DNA of 64,000 bases from SAR324 cluster bacterium. Its GTDB lineage: Bacteria; SAR324; NAC60-12. The translations under genes and the position numbers were made by a program. The first letter of the stretch is position 1, and every line of letters begins with the position of its first letter. The notes beneath the pieces are model-generated. The model was given only the letters and a program-made list of their open reading frames with translations, was not told the origin of the DNA and searched no databases. The stretch covers positions 62,001 to 126,000 of the forward strand of contig JANQJU010000042.1 in the NCBI GenBank assembly GCA_028281495.1. The letters run 5' to 3'. Shown here one piece after another: positions 24,156 to 33,101 of this stretch.

Positions 24156-26969
24156 ATGAAAACAAAACCAACATTTCGCACGCAACTGGTTCTTTATACC
24201 GTGATTTTGATCGTTATCACTACTTTGGGGGCGACAGTGGGAGCCGCATTCCTCAATTTTGTGCAAACCCGCCGACAAAATCAGCAACAATTGCAAAATG
24301 CCTTGCAGAGCTTCCAAAAAGATTTTCAAGCGGACATGACGCAGACCTTAGAGGCTTTTAAAGGGTTTACTTCGGAGCCGGAACGTACCCGACAATTCAT
24401 CACCGCCATCATGTTTGAGCCTTCCACGATGGTTCTTCCTCTGGAAGTGAACGACTTCACTCAAACACTAAATACGGAACAAGCGGCTTTTTACTTTGGA
24501 GATGACGTGGCGGCTGGAGCGGCGGGGGAGCAATGGCTGCGTTATTATTACAGTCGTGACTTGGGGGGGATCGTTTTTATTGACTATGATGAAGACGTTC
24601 CAGGTCATTATCTCTTGCACCGAGATAAAGATGGCTTTGCAGTACAATATGCCACTCAAGATGCTAAGCTTTTTCCTAAGGTGTTCCAACCACCGGAACA
24701 AGTTCATGCACTGCAAGTGAGAGACGGCAAGTTATTGCTCATCTCTCACCTCCATTATGTGAACAATGTTTTCGAAGACATTTCAATTGATGTGACCAAA
24801 GGCATGCATGTGGCGCATTACATCTTAGAACGCAATCTTGGCTTAGCCATTGAAGAATTGGACCGGCGAATGGGCGTGCATTTCAACCTGTATGACATCA
24901 CAGGAAAGATGGGTGGGGGGATTGCTCCGATGCCCGATTTGGAATTGGATGCCGACCGAATTTGGGACCCCAATGCAGATGTTATGGTCCTCACCGACAC
25001 CCAAGGCGATAGCTATGATGCCGTAATGCTCCCCTTGAATTTCGGGGGCAAGACAATCGGCTATGTCTCCGCAGCGATTTCTCAACAAGAGACCGTCCGA
25101 AAAATTATGGAAACCGTGACGGTGTTGTTGCTCATTTCCTTTGCCATCCTTTTGCTCACGATTCCGTGTTCGGTGCTGTTGGTTCGGAAGTTCGCAGAGC
25201 CCCTCGTGAGTTTGTCCAAGCACTTCTCGGACCTCGCTGATGTTTGCCAAAACAGCACAGCTTCCTTAGGCTCACAATTGGAAAAATTGGGGGTAGAAGA
25301 AGTGACAGCCTACACCCATGAAGTCCAAACCTTGCAGGATTCGGTGATCCAAATGGTAAGGGTTATCGAAACACAAACCAAGGTGATCGAAGATCAAAAT
25401 CGGACCTTAGAGCACAAGGTGGAAGAGCGAACGGCCCAACTTCGTCAGAAGACTCATGATATCGACAGCATGCTACACAATATGCACCAAGGCATCTTTA
25501 CGATTCACGGAGAAAATAGGGTCCATCCGGAATACTCCGCCTACTTGGAAACGATCCTGGAAACTCCAACGATTGCCGATACTGAAGTGATGGAGCTGTT
25601 ATTTTCCAATAGCAATCTGGGAGTAGACACGCTTCACCAAATCACAACAGCGATTGGAAGTCTCTTGGGAGAGGAAGCGATCATGTTTGATTTCAACCAT
25701 CACATGCTGGTGAGTGAGTATCAAAAAATGATGGACGATGGTCGTGTGAAGATCTTGGAGTTGGATTGGGATCCTATTTTGAGTGATAACGACGAGATTG
25801 AAAAATTAATGGTCACCGTCCGGGATGTCACGGAACTCCGAAGCTTACAGGCAGAAGCCGAAAAGCAAAAACGTGAGCTAGAAATCATTGGAGAAATTCT
25901 TTCCGTGTCTCAGAAAAAATTTCAGGATTTCCTGAAAACATCGCATCAATTTCTCCAAGAAAACGAAGAATTGATCATGCAAACCGATGATAAAGATTGT
26001 GGCGTGGTGCAGACTTTGTTTCGCAACATGCACACGGTCAAAGGCAATGCACGGACCTACGGCTTCCAATATGTGACCGACGTTCTCCATGAAGCTGAAC
26101 ACACCTACAGCAAACTGCAACGCAATGCGGAACTGAAATGGGATCAGGATTTATTGCTCAACGAACTCCATGAGGCGAAACATCACCTTGCCGAATATGA
26201 GAATGTGTATCATTCGAAGTTGGGCGCTTTTGGGGAAAAATCGGAAGGTATTTTCATCGATGAGGAATTGTTAGGGAAAGCTGCCGAAATCTTAAACGAG
26301 GCGAATTTGAATAATGCAGAAAGCCTCCGGGAGACGATTCAACGAGTTAGCAATCTGTGGCAAGCTGTCGGCACCGAAACGCTCGATTATGTGTTAGAAG
26401 GCATTTTACAGGCCTTGCCTAAATTGGCCCTGGAGTTGGAAAAAGCTGTTCCTGAAGTGGTATTGAAAGACAACAATATCCGTTTTGATCCGGAAATCGC
26501 GCCTGTGCTCAAAGATACTTTCATGCACATTTTTCGCAATACCATGGATCATGGCATCGAAACTGTTGAAGAACGAAAAGCCGCAGGTAAACCGGAGTCC
26601 GGAACGATCACCTTAGAAGCTCTGCAAACCGATTCGTTGTTGAAGTTTTGTTTTCACGACAATGGCAGGGGGCTGGCGCTTCATCAAATCAGGCAAAAGG
26701 CCATCGATAGCGGGTTGCTCGACTCTACGAATTCGTTGTCCGATCAGGAAATCGGAGATTTGATTTTCCATTCCGGTTTGTCAACGGCGGGGAAAATCAG
26801 CGAAATTTCAGGACGTGGGGTGGGGATGGATGCCGTCAAACGGTTTCTCCAACGTCAAGGAGGGGATATTGCAATTCGATTTGTCGGATCGACTCCGAGT
26901 GGCTCGGCGTATCGCCCATTTCAATTGCTGATCACACTGCCTCTTGAATATTCTGTGCAGGTGATTTGA
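24156..26969 (+). CDS. Membrane-bound CheA-like histidine kinase with internal HPt domain
   Basis: 937 residues. Membrane helices at about 10-33 and 325-350 flank a ~290-residue periplasmic sensor. A HAMP-like linker and coiled coil (to ~430) lead to a ~150-residue domain, then an HPt domain with His626 in MHTVKGNARTYG. The HATPase follows: HIFRNTMDHGIE (N box), HDNGRGLALHQI, and GRGVGMDAVKRFL, in CheA style. It ends right after the ATPase domain, without the CheW-like P5 region. Such a protein would phosphorylate itself from a periplasmic signal and pass phosphate to a separate regulator; none is encoded nearby. GGGGGGG-rich sequence precedes the ATG. Confidence 0.88.
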   Translation: MKTKPTFRTQLVLYTVILIVITTLGATVGAAFLNFVQTRRQNQQQLQNALQSFQKDFQADMTQTLEAFKGFTSEPERTRQFITAIMFEPSTMVLPLEVNDFTQTLNTEQAAFYFGDDVAAGAAGEQWLRYYYSRDLGGIVFIDYDEDVPGHYLLHRDKDGFAVQYATQDAKLFPKVFQPPEQVHALQVRDGKLLLISHLHYVNNVFEDISIDVTKGMHVAHYILERNLGLAIEELDRRMGVHFNLYDITGKMGGGIAPMPDLELDADRIWDPNADVMVLTDTQGDSYDAVMLPLNFGGKTIGYVSAAISQQETVRKIMETVTVLLLISFAILLLTIPCSVLLVRKFAEPLVSLSKHFSDLADVCQNSTASLGSQLEKLGVEEVTAYTHEVQTLQDSVIQMVRVIETQTKVIEDQNRTLEHKVEERTAQLRQKTHDIDSMLHNMHQGIFTIHGENRVHPEYSAYLETILETPTIADTEVMELLFSNSNLGVDTLHQITTAIGSLLGEEAIMFDFNHHMLVSEYQKMMDDGRVKILELDWDPILSDNDEIEKLMVTVRDVTELRSLQAEAEKQKRELEIIGEILSVSQKKFQDFLKTSHQFLQENEELIMQTDDKDCGVVQTLFRNMHTVKGNARTYGFQYVTDVLHEAEHTYSKLQRNAELKWDQDLLLNELHEAKHHLAEYENVYHSKLGAFGEKSEGIFIDEELLGKAAEILNEANLNNAESLRETIQRVSNLWQAVGTETLDYVLEGILQALPKLALELEKAVPEVVLKDNNIRFDPEIAPVLKDTFMHIFRNTMDHGIETVEERKAAGKPESGTITLEALQTDSLLKFCFHDNGRGLALHQIRQKAIDSGLLDSTNSLSDQEIGDLIFHSGLSTAGKISEISGRGVGMDAVKRFLQRQGGDIAIRFVGSTPSGSAYRPFQLLITLPLEYSVQVI

Positions 26970-27139
26970 ATCGTAAAACAACCTAGTGCTCCAAATTTCC
27001 TCGAACAAAACTCAAAGAGGTTTTTACAGAATTTTGTAGTACGTTTGAAAAGCAAGGTCTACACTGTGCCGCTTTGAACATGCACTGTGATTGCTTGACA
27101 CACACTTCAATCAAAACAAACCTTCTTTGGAGTTTCCTC

Positions 27140-27763
27140 ATGAGTTTAGAGATTTGGATCGCTTATACCATTGCTGCCACGATCTTACTGATCATTCCCG
27201 GGCCTACAGTCATCTTGGTCATCAGTTATTCCATGACTTATGGCAAGAAAGCTGCCATCCCACTTGTGGCAGGTGTCACATTAGGGGATTTTGTGGCAAT
27301 GACCTGCTCATTGCTCGGTTTGGGAGCAATCTTAGCCACATCCTCCGTTCTCTTTGCTGTATTCAAATGGGCTGGGGTTGTTTATCTGCTGTATTTGGGC
27401 ATTCGGTTGTGGCGTTCCAATCCGCACATCGAGTCCGTGACTTCTTCTACGGAATCGGCTCCACGCGCATTGTTCACGAAATCCTTTACAGTGACAGCCC
27501 TCAATCCAAAGGGGATTGCGTTTTTTGTAGCGTTTCTGCCACAATTTTTAGACCCACAATATCCTACTAATCCCCAGTTGATCATTATGGGGGGGACTTT
27601 TTTGGTTATTGCTTCGTTGAATGCCGCTTTGTATGCAATTTTTGCAGGCTCTCTTCGGGATGCTATTCGAAGTTATCAGACTCGAAAATTGCTCAACCGC
27701 TGTGGAGGAGGCACATTGTGTGGCTTGGGGATCTTAACCGCCACGATGCAGCGGTCTTCCTAA
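27140..27763 (+). CDS. LysE-family exporter
   Basis: 207 residues from the ATG at 27140 with TTTGGAG upstream; an earlier in-frame Met adds a tail that breaks the usual LysE start. The N-terminus MSLEIWIAYTIAATILLIIPGPTVILV is cut here to its key part IIPGPTVI, the LysE/RhtB hallmark, followed by GKKAAIPLVAGVTLGDF, TALNPKGIAFFVAFLPQF and six predicted membrane helices. The family exports amino acids or related metabolites across the inner membrane. The substrate is not predictable. Confidence 0.93.
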   Translation: MSLEIWIAYTIAATILLIIPGPTVILVISYSMTYGKKAAIPLVAGVTLGDFVAMTCSLLGLGAILATSSVLFAVFKWAGVVYLLYLGIRLWRSNPHIESVTSSTESAPRALFTKSFTVTALNPKGIAFFVAFLPQFLDPQYPTNPQLIIMGGTFLVIASLNAALYAIFAGSLRDAIRSYQTRKLLNRCGGGTLCGLGILTATMQRSS

Positions 27764-27944
27764 GGGAAATTAAGCTCATTCGAAGGAGCCAGCTAGCGGT
27801 TTCTTCAGCCCATAGGGGATCGTTGCTTTCTCAATATTAAGTGTGCTAGGAGAACCATAGAATCAATCGTTTATTGATCCTAAAATTGAGAGAAAGATTG
27901 GTAGTAACGGAGTGAGAGCGTTGGACTTGGAATAGAGAGGAAAT

Positions 27945-28394
27945 ATGAGTGAGTCGGAAAAAAAATTAACCCGAATTCCATTCAGTTCAGAGATGGAAGA
28001 GAAAATTGTGAATTTGCACTTATGGATGAAGATTATTGCAATCGTGTTCTATATAGGAACCTTAGGTGGTTTTACATTTGCAGTGATCATGTACCAAAAT
28101 ATTACCGAATCGTTTATGACGTCGAATCCCTTTGAAGTACCCTTATTTGGAGGCTATATGATCCGAATGATCATCGGGGGCGTCATTGCTTCGATTTTGG
28201 GAATGTTCTTGTGGAAGTCTGCTGTGAAATTCAACTTGGTCGCAACTACCGACACAGCAGATCAAGAATACTTGGAAAATGCTCTGATGAGTTTGAGATC
28301 TTACTTCATGGTCATGGGAATCTGTTTGATCGGCTTAGTAGGTCTCCTCATTTACGGCTTTTACACTTTTTATCAGATGATGACCGTAGGATAA
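27945..28394 (+). CDS. Small inner-membrane protein
   Basis: 149 residues with three hydrophobic helices (about 30-50, 72-92 and 122-145) and a conserved-looking QEYLENALMSLRSYF segment between the second and third. It resembles DUF5362-type membrane proteins, but that is a weak impression. A GAGAGGAAAT stretch precedes the ATG. The next gene, a cytochrome c, starts 3 bases after its stop, so the two share a transcript, and it may anchor or assist the cytochrome. Confidence 0.8.
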   Translation: MSESEKKLTRIPFSSEMEEKIVNLHLWMKIIAIVFYIGTLGGFTFAVIMYQNITESFMTSNPFEVPLFGGYMIRMIIGGVIASILGMFLWKSAVKFNLVATTDTADQEYLENALMSLRSYFMVMGICLIGLVGLLIYGFYTFYQMMTVG

Positions 28395-28397
28395 GCG

Positions 28398-28781
28398 ATG
28401 CTAAGGTTCCAAAAACTAAAACAAGGCATGATCGTAGGTAGCTTGTGGCTAGCAATGCTCGGCATCCCGGCTGGAGCATCTGCTGAGCCAAACCTCAACA
28501 ACGGCAAGCGGTTGTATAAGAAACATTGTTTGATGTGTCATGGCCTGAAAGGCGAAGGGCGCTTTGGTCCCAATTTAACGGACAACTTTTGGCTGTATGG
28601 CAATACCACTGCCGATATCATTAAAATAGTCACCGAAGGGGTGCCTGACAACGGTATGGTCCGTTGGGAAGGAAAACTTTCCGAAACGGGCATTGTCGAT
28701 GTGGTGGGTTATGTAGAATCTTTAAAAGGGTCCAACCCGCCCCATGCCAAGGCTCCGCAAGGCAAGGAATATCCCGATTGA
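28398..28781 (+). CDS. Class I c-type cytochrome, CcoP-like domain
   Basis: 127 residues with a signal sequence (IVGSLWLAMLGIPAGASA) and one haem site CLMCH (Cys44, Cys47, His48). The GRFGPNLTDNFWLYGN segment and the NGMVRWEGKLSE axial-Met region match the C-terminal haem domain of cbb3 oxidase subunit CcoP. It is a stand-alone single-haem protein, exported to the periplasm and probably an electron carrier. No oxidase genes are near. It follows the small membrane protein by 3 bases. Confidence 0.9.
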   Translation: MLRFQKLKQGMIVGSLWLAMLGIPAGASAEPNLNNGKRLYKKHCLMCHGLKGEGRFGPNLTDNFWLYGNTTADIIKIVTEGVPDNGMVRWEGKLSETGIVDVVGYVESLKGSNPPHAKAPQGKEYPD

Positions 28782-28782
28782 G

Positions 28783-28806
28783 ATAGGAACAGTTGTGCTG
28801 TCCTAT
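28783..28806 (+). terminator. Hairpin between convergent cytochrome and LMF genes
   Basis: ATAGGAACAG (28783-28792) pairs with CTGTCCTAT (28798-28806) with one bulged A and a TTGTG loop. It overlaps the stop of the LMF gene on the other strand and starts right after the cytochrome stop. The downstream T-run is short. Confidence 0.55.
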
Positions 28807-30305
28807 TTCAAAGAAACGGGTCCCACATACACTTGTCTGAATTCTCGTTTCCAGATTGTATTGTCTTTTTGTCGGTCCTCCCAGTTCGTGAAACGATAAT
28901 CATATAACAAAGCACGGACATATTGGGGCGGCTGGTCGGGAAAAGGGTTCGTTTGAAGAAGCGAGAGTACCTCTGGCGTGCCGATCAGCAGATGGCCTAA
29001 AAAGTTCAGAAACCATGGGTTTCGTGATGGAGTGCCCAAAGCAGCAAACCACATTTGCCAGTCCAATCGTGGCTGATGTGGCGCTACCCACGGTAGGGAT
29101 TGTTGCAGGTCGCTCGGTTTATAGTGAAAGTCGTAAGTCTGCCAATTTTTTCCATCGGGACTTCCTTCTATAATGATTTCTGAACGGCGGGTGGTCATAA
29201 CGGCAAAGAGGCCATAGGTTCCGACGATACGAAAAGGTGCGATCTGATTTTGAAGTTTTATGAGAAACGGGGGATGGGTCGTTTTAAAGGCAAGCTGACG
29301 AAAAAAAAGACTGCTGCTGAGGATGAAAATCAAGCAAGCTATTAAACAAAGAGGAAAGTTCTTCCACTGGATGTTCCGTTTGTATTTTGGCACCGTTTCA
29401 TCATTCTCTGAAGGTTTGTCGTCTATTGAGGGAGATGGAGTAAAACGAGGTTGCCACTGTTGAGGAACAATCCGTGCTAAAATGGCGTCATCCAGCAAAA
29501 GCAAACACAAAATCAGGGTGAGCCAGTTGAAGAAGGTGTAGTTCCCTGTAAACAGGATAAGAATTTGTAATAAGGCAAGAGTGGCAGCGGCAATCAATCG
29601 CATCCGACGCGGGCCGAAAATGAAAAATGGAGCCACCAATTCAATTACAAACATCATGCCCACGGAAAATTGATGAAATCCTTCAGGTAACTGATGGATA
29701 TACCAAGCCAATGGGGTGGGCAACGGTTGTGTTTCGTAATGAAAGTTCAAGGCAGTGAGATTTTTCCAGGTCGGGTCGCCGCTGGCAATTTTTGCGATTC
29801 CTGAAGCAAACATCAGTCTGAACAACAGCCACTTCAGCAAGCCGAGAAATAAAAGCGATGGAAAAGTGAGTGGGGAAATCTGTGGACGAAGGCGCCCGGT
29901 TTCCAGAAAGATTGCTAAAAAACCGGCTTCTAATAATAGAATGTCCCATTGAAAAGAGGTGAAGGGAGCACCGATATTCACTAAGGATAAGTAAAAAACC
30001 CATGCGACCAACAGTGCCCAACGGGTGGCGAGATTGAAAATCACCAAGATAGCAATTCCCATCCCGCCCCACGACAGCCCTTGCAGAACGAAGTCACCCG
30101 AATCCAACCATGCCAAAGTCGGAAGACGCCAATAAGCATGGATTCCCAATTGTTGAAAAACAGATTGCAACAAATTTTGGGCTGGAGCGATCCCTCGCTG
30201 CCCAAGCAAGCCTGGAAGTTGTACTGCCAAGGATGCAAAAGCGATCAGGTAAATTCCACCCAACAGCCGCAGGAACAGCCAACGGGTTAAAAGATATTGG
30301 TTCAT
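28803..30305 (-). CDS. Lipase maturation factor-family membrane protein
   Basis: 500 residues from the ATG at 30305. About ten hydrophobic helices are followed by a C-terminal soluble part (from ~360) with EIIIEGSPDGKNWQTYDFHYKP and VAPHQPRLDWQMWFAALG, which are typical of the LMF1/LMF-like family, as is the early SFQWDILLLEAGFLAIF. Vertebrate LMF1 helps fold lipases in the ER; the bacterial role is unknown. The start overlaps the stop of the 82-residue gene upstream (ATGA), giving translational coupling. Confidence 0.92.
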   Translation of the reverse strand: MNQYLLTRWLFLRLLGGIYLIAFASLAVQLPGLLGQRGIAPAQNLLQSVFQQLGIHAYWRLPTLAWLDSGDFVLQGLSWGGMGIAILVIFNLATRWALLVAWVFYLSLVNIGAPFTSFQWDILLLEAGFLAIFLETGRLRPQISPLTFPSLLFLGLLKWLLFRLMFASGIAKIASGDPTWKNLTALNFHYETQPLPTPLAWYIHQLPEGFHQFSVGMMFVIELVAPFFIFGPRRMRLIAAATLALLQILILFTGNYTFFNWLTLILCLLLLDDAILARIVPQQWQPRFTPSPSIDDKPSENDETVPKYKRNIQWKNFPLCLIACLIFILSSSLFFRQLAFKTTHPPFLIKLQNQIAPFRIVGTYGLFAVMTTRRSEIIIEGSPDGKNWQTYDFHYKPSDLQQSLPWVAPHQPRLDWQMWFAALGTPSRNPWFLNFLGHLLIGTPEVLSLLQTNPFPDQPPQYVRALLYDYRFTNWEDRQKDNTIWKREFRQVYVGPVSLK

Positions 30306-30550
30306 CCAGACAATTTGGTGTGTTCCTTCGGAGGAATCTTCAAATGATAAATTGACTCCAAAGGTTGTTCGCACTCAAGAAAATTATTACATTCCTGCAA
30401 AGTATTCGTGACGCTGTGCAGGATATGCCACAGTCCGGTGGCCTCTTGCTTACTCAAGGCATTGCCCTCAACAGCCGAAGTAGCAGCTACCATACAAACT
30501 GATAACAAATCCTGTGCTTCAATTAATTTATCACGTACATAAACGTTCAT
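30302..30550 (-). CDS. Small helical protein coupled to the LMF gene
   Basis: 82 residues from the ATG at 30550, preceded by GGAAAGGGAAAGGG. All-helical, with the pattern LIEAQDLLSVCMVAATSAVEG then ATGLWHILHSVTNTLQECNNFL, resembling small DUF3077-like or regulatory helical proteins, though no family is certain. Its stop overlaps the LMF start. No signal peptide or membrane helix. Function unknown. Confidence 0.7.
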   Translation of the reverse strand: MNVYVRDKLIEAQDLLSVCMVAATSAVEGNALSKQEATGLWHILHSVTNTLQECNNFLECEQPLESIYHLKIPPKEHTKLSG

Positions 30551-31090
30551 GGCCCTTTCCCTTTCCAAACTAAATGAATAATTGAAGCCTCTCCCATCCT
30601 TGTTATAAGGACGAGCGAGAGTTATAATTTCGCCGTTTTCTAAGGACAGTAGTTACCGCCTCTGGTGACTAAAATCAGTCCATGTCTTTCGGCGTGTGTT
30701 GCGGAGCTTACATGAAAAACATCTATTGCTCTCACAGCACTTAATCAGATAAAGACATTCTGAATTGAACTCAATCGCCATTTTTTGAAGGGACGAAGGG
30801 ACGTTGTAAAAGTACGACTCTGATTTAATAAAATCAATGAGTTAATAGTCTTCGTACTTTGGCGTTTATGTGATGAAAGTACGAAAAAACAGACCGAAAT
30901 TACGAAGGTTTTTCAGCGCTTACATACGAATTCATTCCACATTTTTCCAATCCCATCAAGCATGGATAACTGAAATTCTCGGGCTATTGAAATGCCTATT
31001 GAAAAATTTTTTTACCTCCAAAGATCCATGTAATCTAATCTCAAAATGCACGACCAGCTTTTGCAAACGGGACTTATGCAAAGGAGATTT
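30551..31090 (+). promoter_or_regulatory. Intergenic region upstream of the ACP operon
   Basis: 540 bases between divergent genes with no convincing ORF. It contains three copies of AAAGTACGA (see separate entry) and several AT-rich stretches. The first ~200 bases next to the minus-strand gene show nothing distinctive. Confidence 0.45.
30809..30884 (+). promoter_or_regulatory. Three AAAGTACGA boxes, candidate operators
   Basis: AAAGTACGA occurs at 30809-30817 and 30876-30884, and its exact reverse complement TCGTACTTT at 30852-30860. The first two face each other around 34 bases; the third repeats 15 bases on. They sit 207-282 bases upstream of the ACP start. Three exact 9-mers within 76 bases suggest regulator binding sites, but the regulator is unknown. 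Confidence 0.5.
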
Positions 31091-31336
31091 ATGCAAGAAA
31101 GTTCATTCGAGATCATTTGCCATATTTTAAAACACCAGTGTGAATGTCATGCTGAAATAACCGAAGAGTCTCGGTTGATGGAAGATCTAAAGTTGGAATC
31201 CATGGCACTACTTATTTTAATCACCGAGTTAGAAAATCATTATCAGCAGGCTTTTGATCTGAATGAGGGTGCCGACATCCAAACTATTGGCGATATCGTC
31301 CATTTGATTCAAGAACGAGAGCTGGTTGATGAATAA
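31091..31336 (+). CDS. Acyl carrier protein
   Basis: 81 residues from the ATG at 31091, which has AAGGAG 6 bases upstream. The DLKLESMALLILITELE motif places the phosphopantetheine Ser at residue 37, in the DSL-like helix II start; here the motif is ES rather than DS. Acidic four-helix ACP layout, cytosolic. It is directly followed by a fatty acyl-AMP ligase whose ATG overlaps its last codons, so it is probably the acyl acceptor of that ligase. Not the housekeeping acpP judging by motif and context. Confidence 0.9.
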   Translation: MQESSFEIICHILKHQCECHAEITEESRLMEDLKLESMALLILITELENHYQQAFDLNEGADIQTIGDIVHLIQERELVDE

Positions 31337-33101
31337 ATCTTTGGCCGAAATTCACGGTGGCTTGGCATCCGCTCCTCTCTTTTCCTCCGTGACCGAATCT
31401 TGGCTGCAAGTGACCACGGACCCCTCAATTGGAACCACCTTTCATCGGCACAATGGGGAGTCTGCTTTTTTTAGCTATGCCCAGCTTCTCGCAGAATCTA
31501 AAAAAGTGGCTGTGGCATTGTTAGAACGAGGAGTCTGCCCTCGCGACCGCATTGCTCTCATGCTTCCGACCGGCCCAGAATTTTTGACAACGTTTTTTGG
31601 GGTGTTGCTGGCAGATGCGATTCCGGCTCCCCTTTATCCTCCAATGGGATTGTATGGCATGAAAGCCTATCAGGAACGAACTCATGCCATGCTTGGCAAA
31701 CTGAGACCGCGTCTTCTGATCACGATGGCCCGTTTGCAAAATATTTTTCCGGAATTGATGAAAGAAAATTCAGAATCTTTAGGAATGCTTGAACCCCAAG
31801 CGCTGCAAGGAGATGAGCAACTGCTTGTCCCACCCTGTCCTCATCCAAAAGATATAGCGTTTGTCCAGTTTTCGTCTGGCACTACGGTCGAGCCAAAACC
31901 CGTTGCTCTTTCTCATCGTAACCTCATGGCCAATATCACGGCTATCGGTGATCATTATCGTGAGCTGAACCCAAATATCAAACGACACAATTTCTCTTGG
32001 TTGCCGCTCTACCACGATATGGGACTTATTGGTAATCTCTTGGCACCAGTCGCTTGGAATTGTCGCAATGAGCTGCTGGCTCCTCAGGATTTTGTGGCCC
32101 GTCCATGGCTTTGGTTACAGTTGATTAGCCGAACCGGGGCTGTACTTTCTAGTGCCCCTAGTTTTGCTTACACGTTGTGTGTCAAGCGGGTGAAAGCGAC
32201 ACATTTGGAAGGTGTCGATTTGTCACATTGGTTGTGGGCCTTGAATGGTGCTGAACCCATCAACACCCAAGCCGTTCAGGCCTTTGAAACCCAGTTTGCT
32301 CCTTGGGGGTTGCGGTCTGGAACGGTTGTGCCAGCGTATGGATTGGCAGAAGTCTCGCTTGCGGCTTCTATTGGAAAGGCACAACACGGATTACAGGCGC
32401 AAACATTTGCCACTCGTGCGTTGGAACAAAACCTTGCGATCCCCAAACCTTCAGGAAAATCCATTGCCTCAGCAGGACGCCCACTTCGAGGTACGAGGAT
32501 CCGTATCGTATCTTCAACGCGACCGTCTGAAGTGGTAACTGAAGGCATGATAGGAGAAATTCAAATTAAGAGTGATTCCGTGATGGAAGGCTATCTAAAA
32601 CCAGATGGTGACGTAGAACCTTTGGAGGAGGAATGGCTTTCTACTGGAGATCTTGGGTTTTTGCATAAGGGACTTTTATATATCTGCGGGCGCCAGAAAC
32701 AGCTCATTATTCAAAATGGCCGGAACATCTATCCTCACCATGTGGAAGAAACCATAGAAAAAGTGAGCGGCATCCATAATGGACATTGCGCAGTCGTGTC
32801 AAGGCCTGGAGAAAAAACGGAAGAAGTTTTTGCTTTTGCGGAAAGTTCCCTTCGACAATCAACAGATGAAGCCCCTGTTGCGGCATTAGAAAATGAGGTT
32901 CAAAACGCCGTATTGAAAGAGCATGGTTTACGGTTGGATTATGTGGTTCTTCTGAAAAAGCATTCTCTTCCCCGGACTTCTAGTGGCAAGGTACGTCGTT
33001 ATAAGACCTTACAGGCTTTTTTGTGCCGGGATTTGAAGACGCTTCGTCCTTTAGGGTATTTTGTGAATCTGCCTTTCCAAGCTAAATCCCACTATGAATA
33101 A
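31329..33101 (+). CDS. Fatty acyl-AMP ligase (FAAL-type adenylating enzyme)
   Basis: 590 residues from the ATG at 31329, overlapping the ACP stop by 8 bases. Adenylation motifs are in order: FVQFSSGTTVEPKPVALSH (ATP loop), LPLYHDMGLIG, PAYGLAEVSLAA, STGDLGF, GRQKQLIIQNGRNIYPHHVE, and the A10 motif LPRTSSGKVRR. This set and the ASAGRP segment are typical of FAALs, which activate fatty acids as adenylates and load them on an ACP instead of CoA. The adjacent ACP supports that. It is followed by an FAD oxidoreductase in the same operon. Confidence 0.92.
   Translation: MNKSLAEIHGGLASAPLFSSVTESWLQVTTDPSIGTTFHRHNGESAFFSYAQLLAESKKVAVALLERGVCPRDRIALMLPTGPEFLTTFFGVLLADAIPAPLYPPMGLYGMKAYQERTHAMLGKLRPRLLITMARLQNIFPELMKENSESLGMLEPQALQGDEQLLVPPCPHPKDIAFVQFSSGTTVEPKPVALSHRNLMANITAIGDHYRELNPNIKRHNFSWLPLYHDMGLIGNLLAPVAWNCRNELLAPQDFVARPWLWLQLISRTGAVLSSAPSFAYTLCVKRVKATHLEGVDLSHWLWALNGAEPINTQAVQAFETQFAPWGLRSGTVVPAYGLAEVSLAASIGKAQHGLQAQTFATRALEQNLAIPKPSGKSIASAGRPLRGTRIRIVSSTRPSEVVTEGMIGEIQIKSDSVMEGYLKPDGDVEPLEEEWLSTGDLGFLHKGLLYICGRQKQLIIQNGRNIYPHHVEETIEKVSGIHNGHCAVVSRPGEKTEEVFAFAESSLRQSTDEAPVAALENEVQNAVLKEHGLRLDYVVLLKKHSLPRTSSGKVRRYKTLQAFLCRDLKTLRPLGYFVNLPFQAKSHYE

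Noticed and set aside
30870..31130. 86-codon plus-strand ORF upstream of the ACP gene
   Set aside because: Out of frame with the ACP, Cys/Lys-rich low-quality translation, no ribosome-binding site, and it overlaps the true ACP start.
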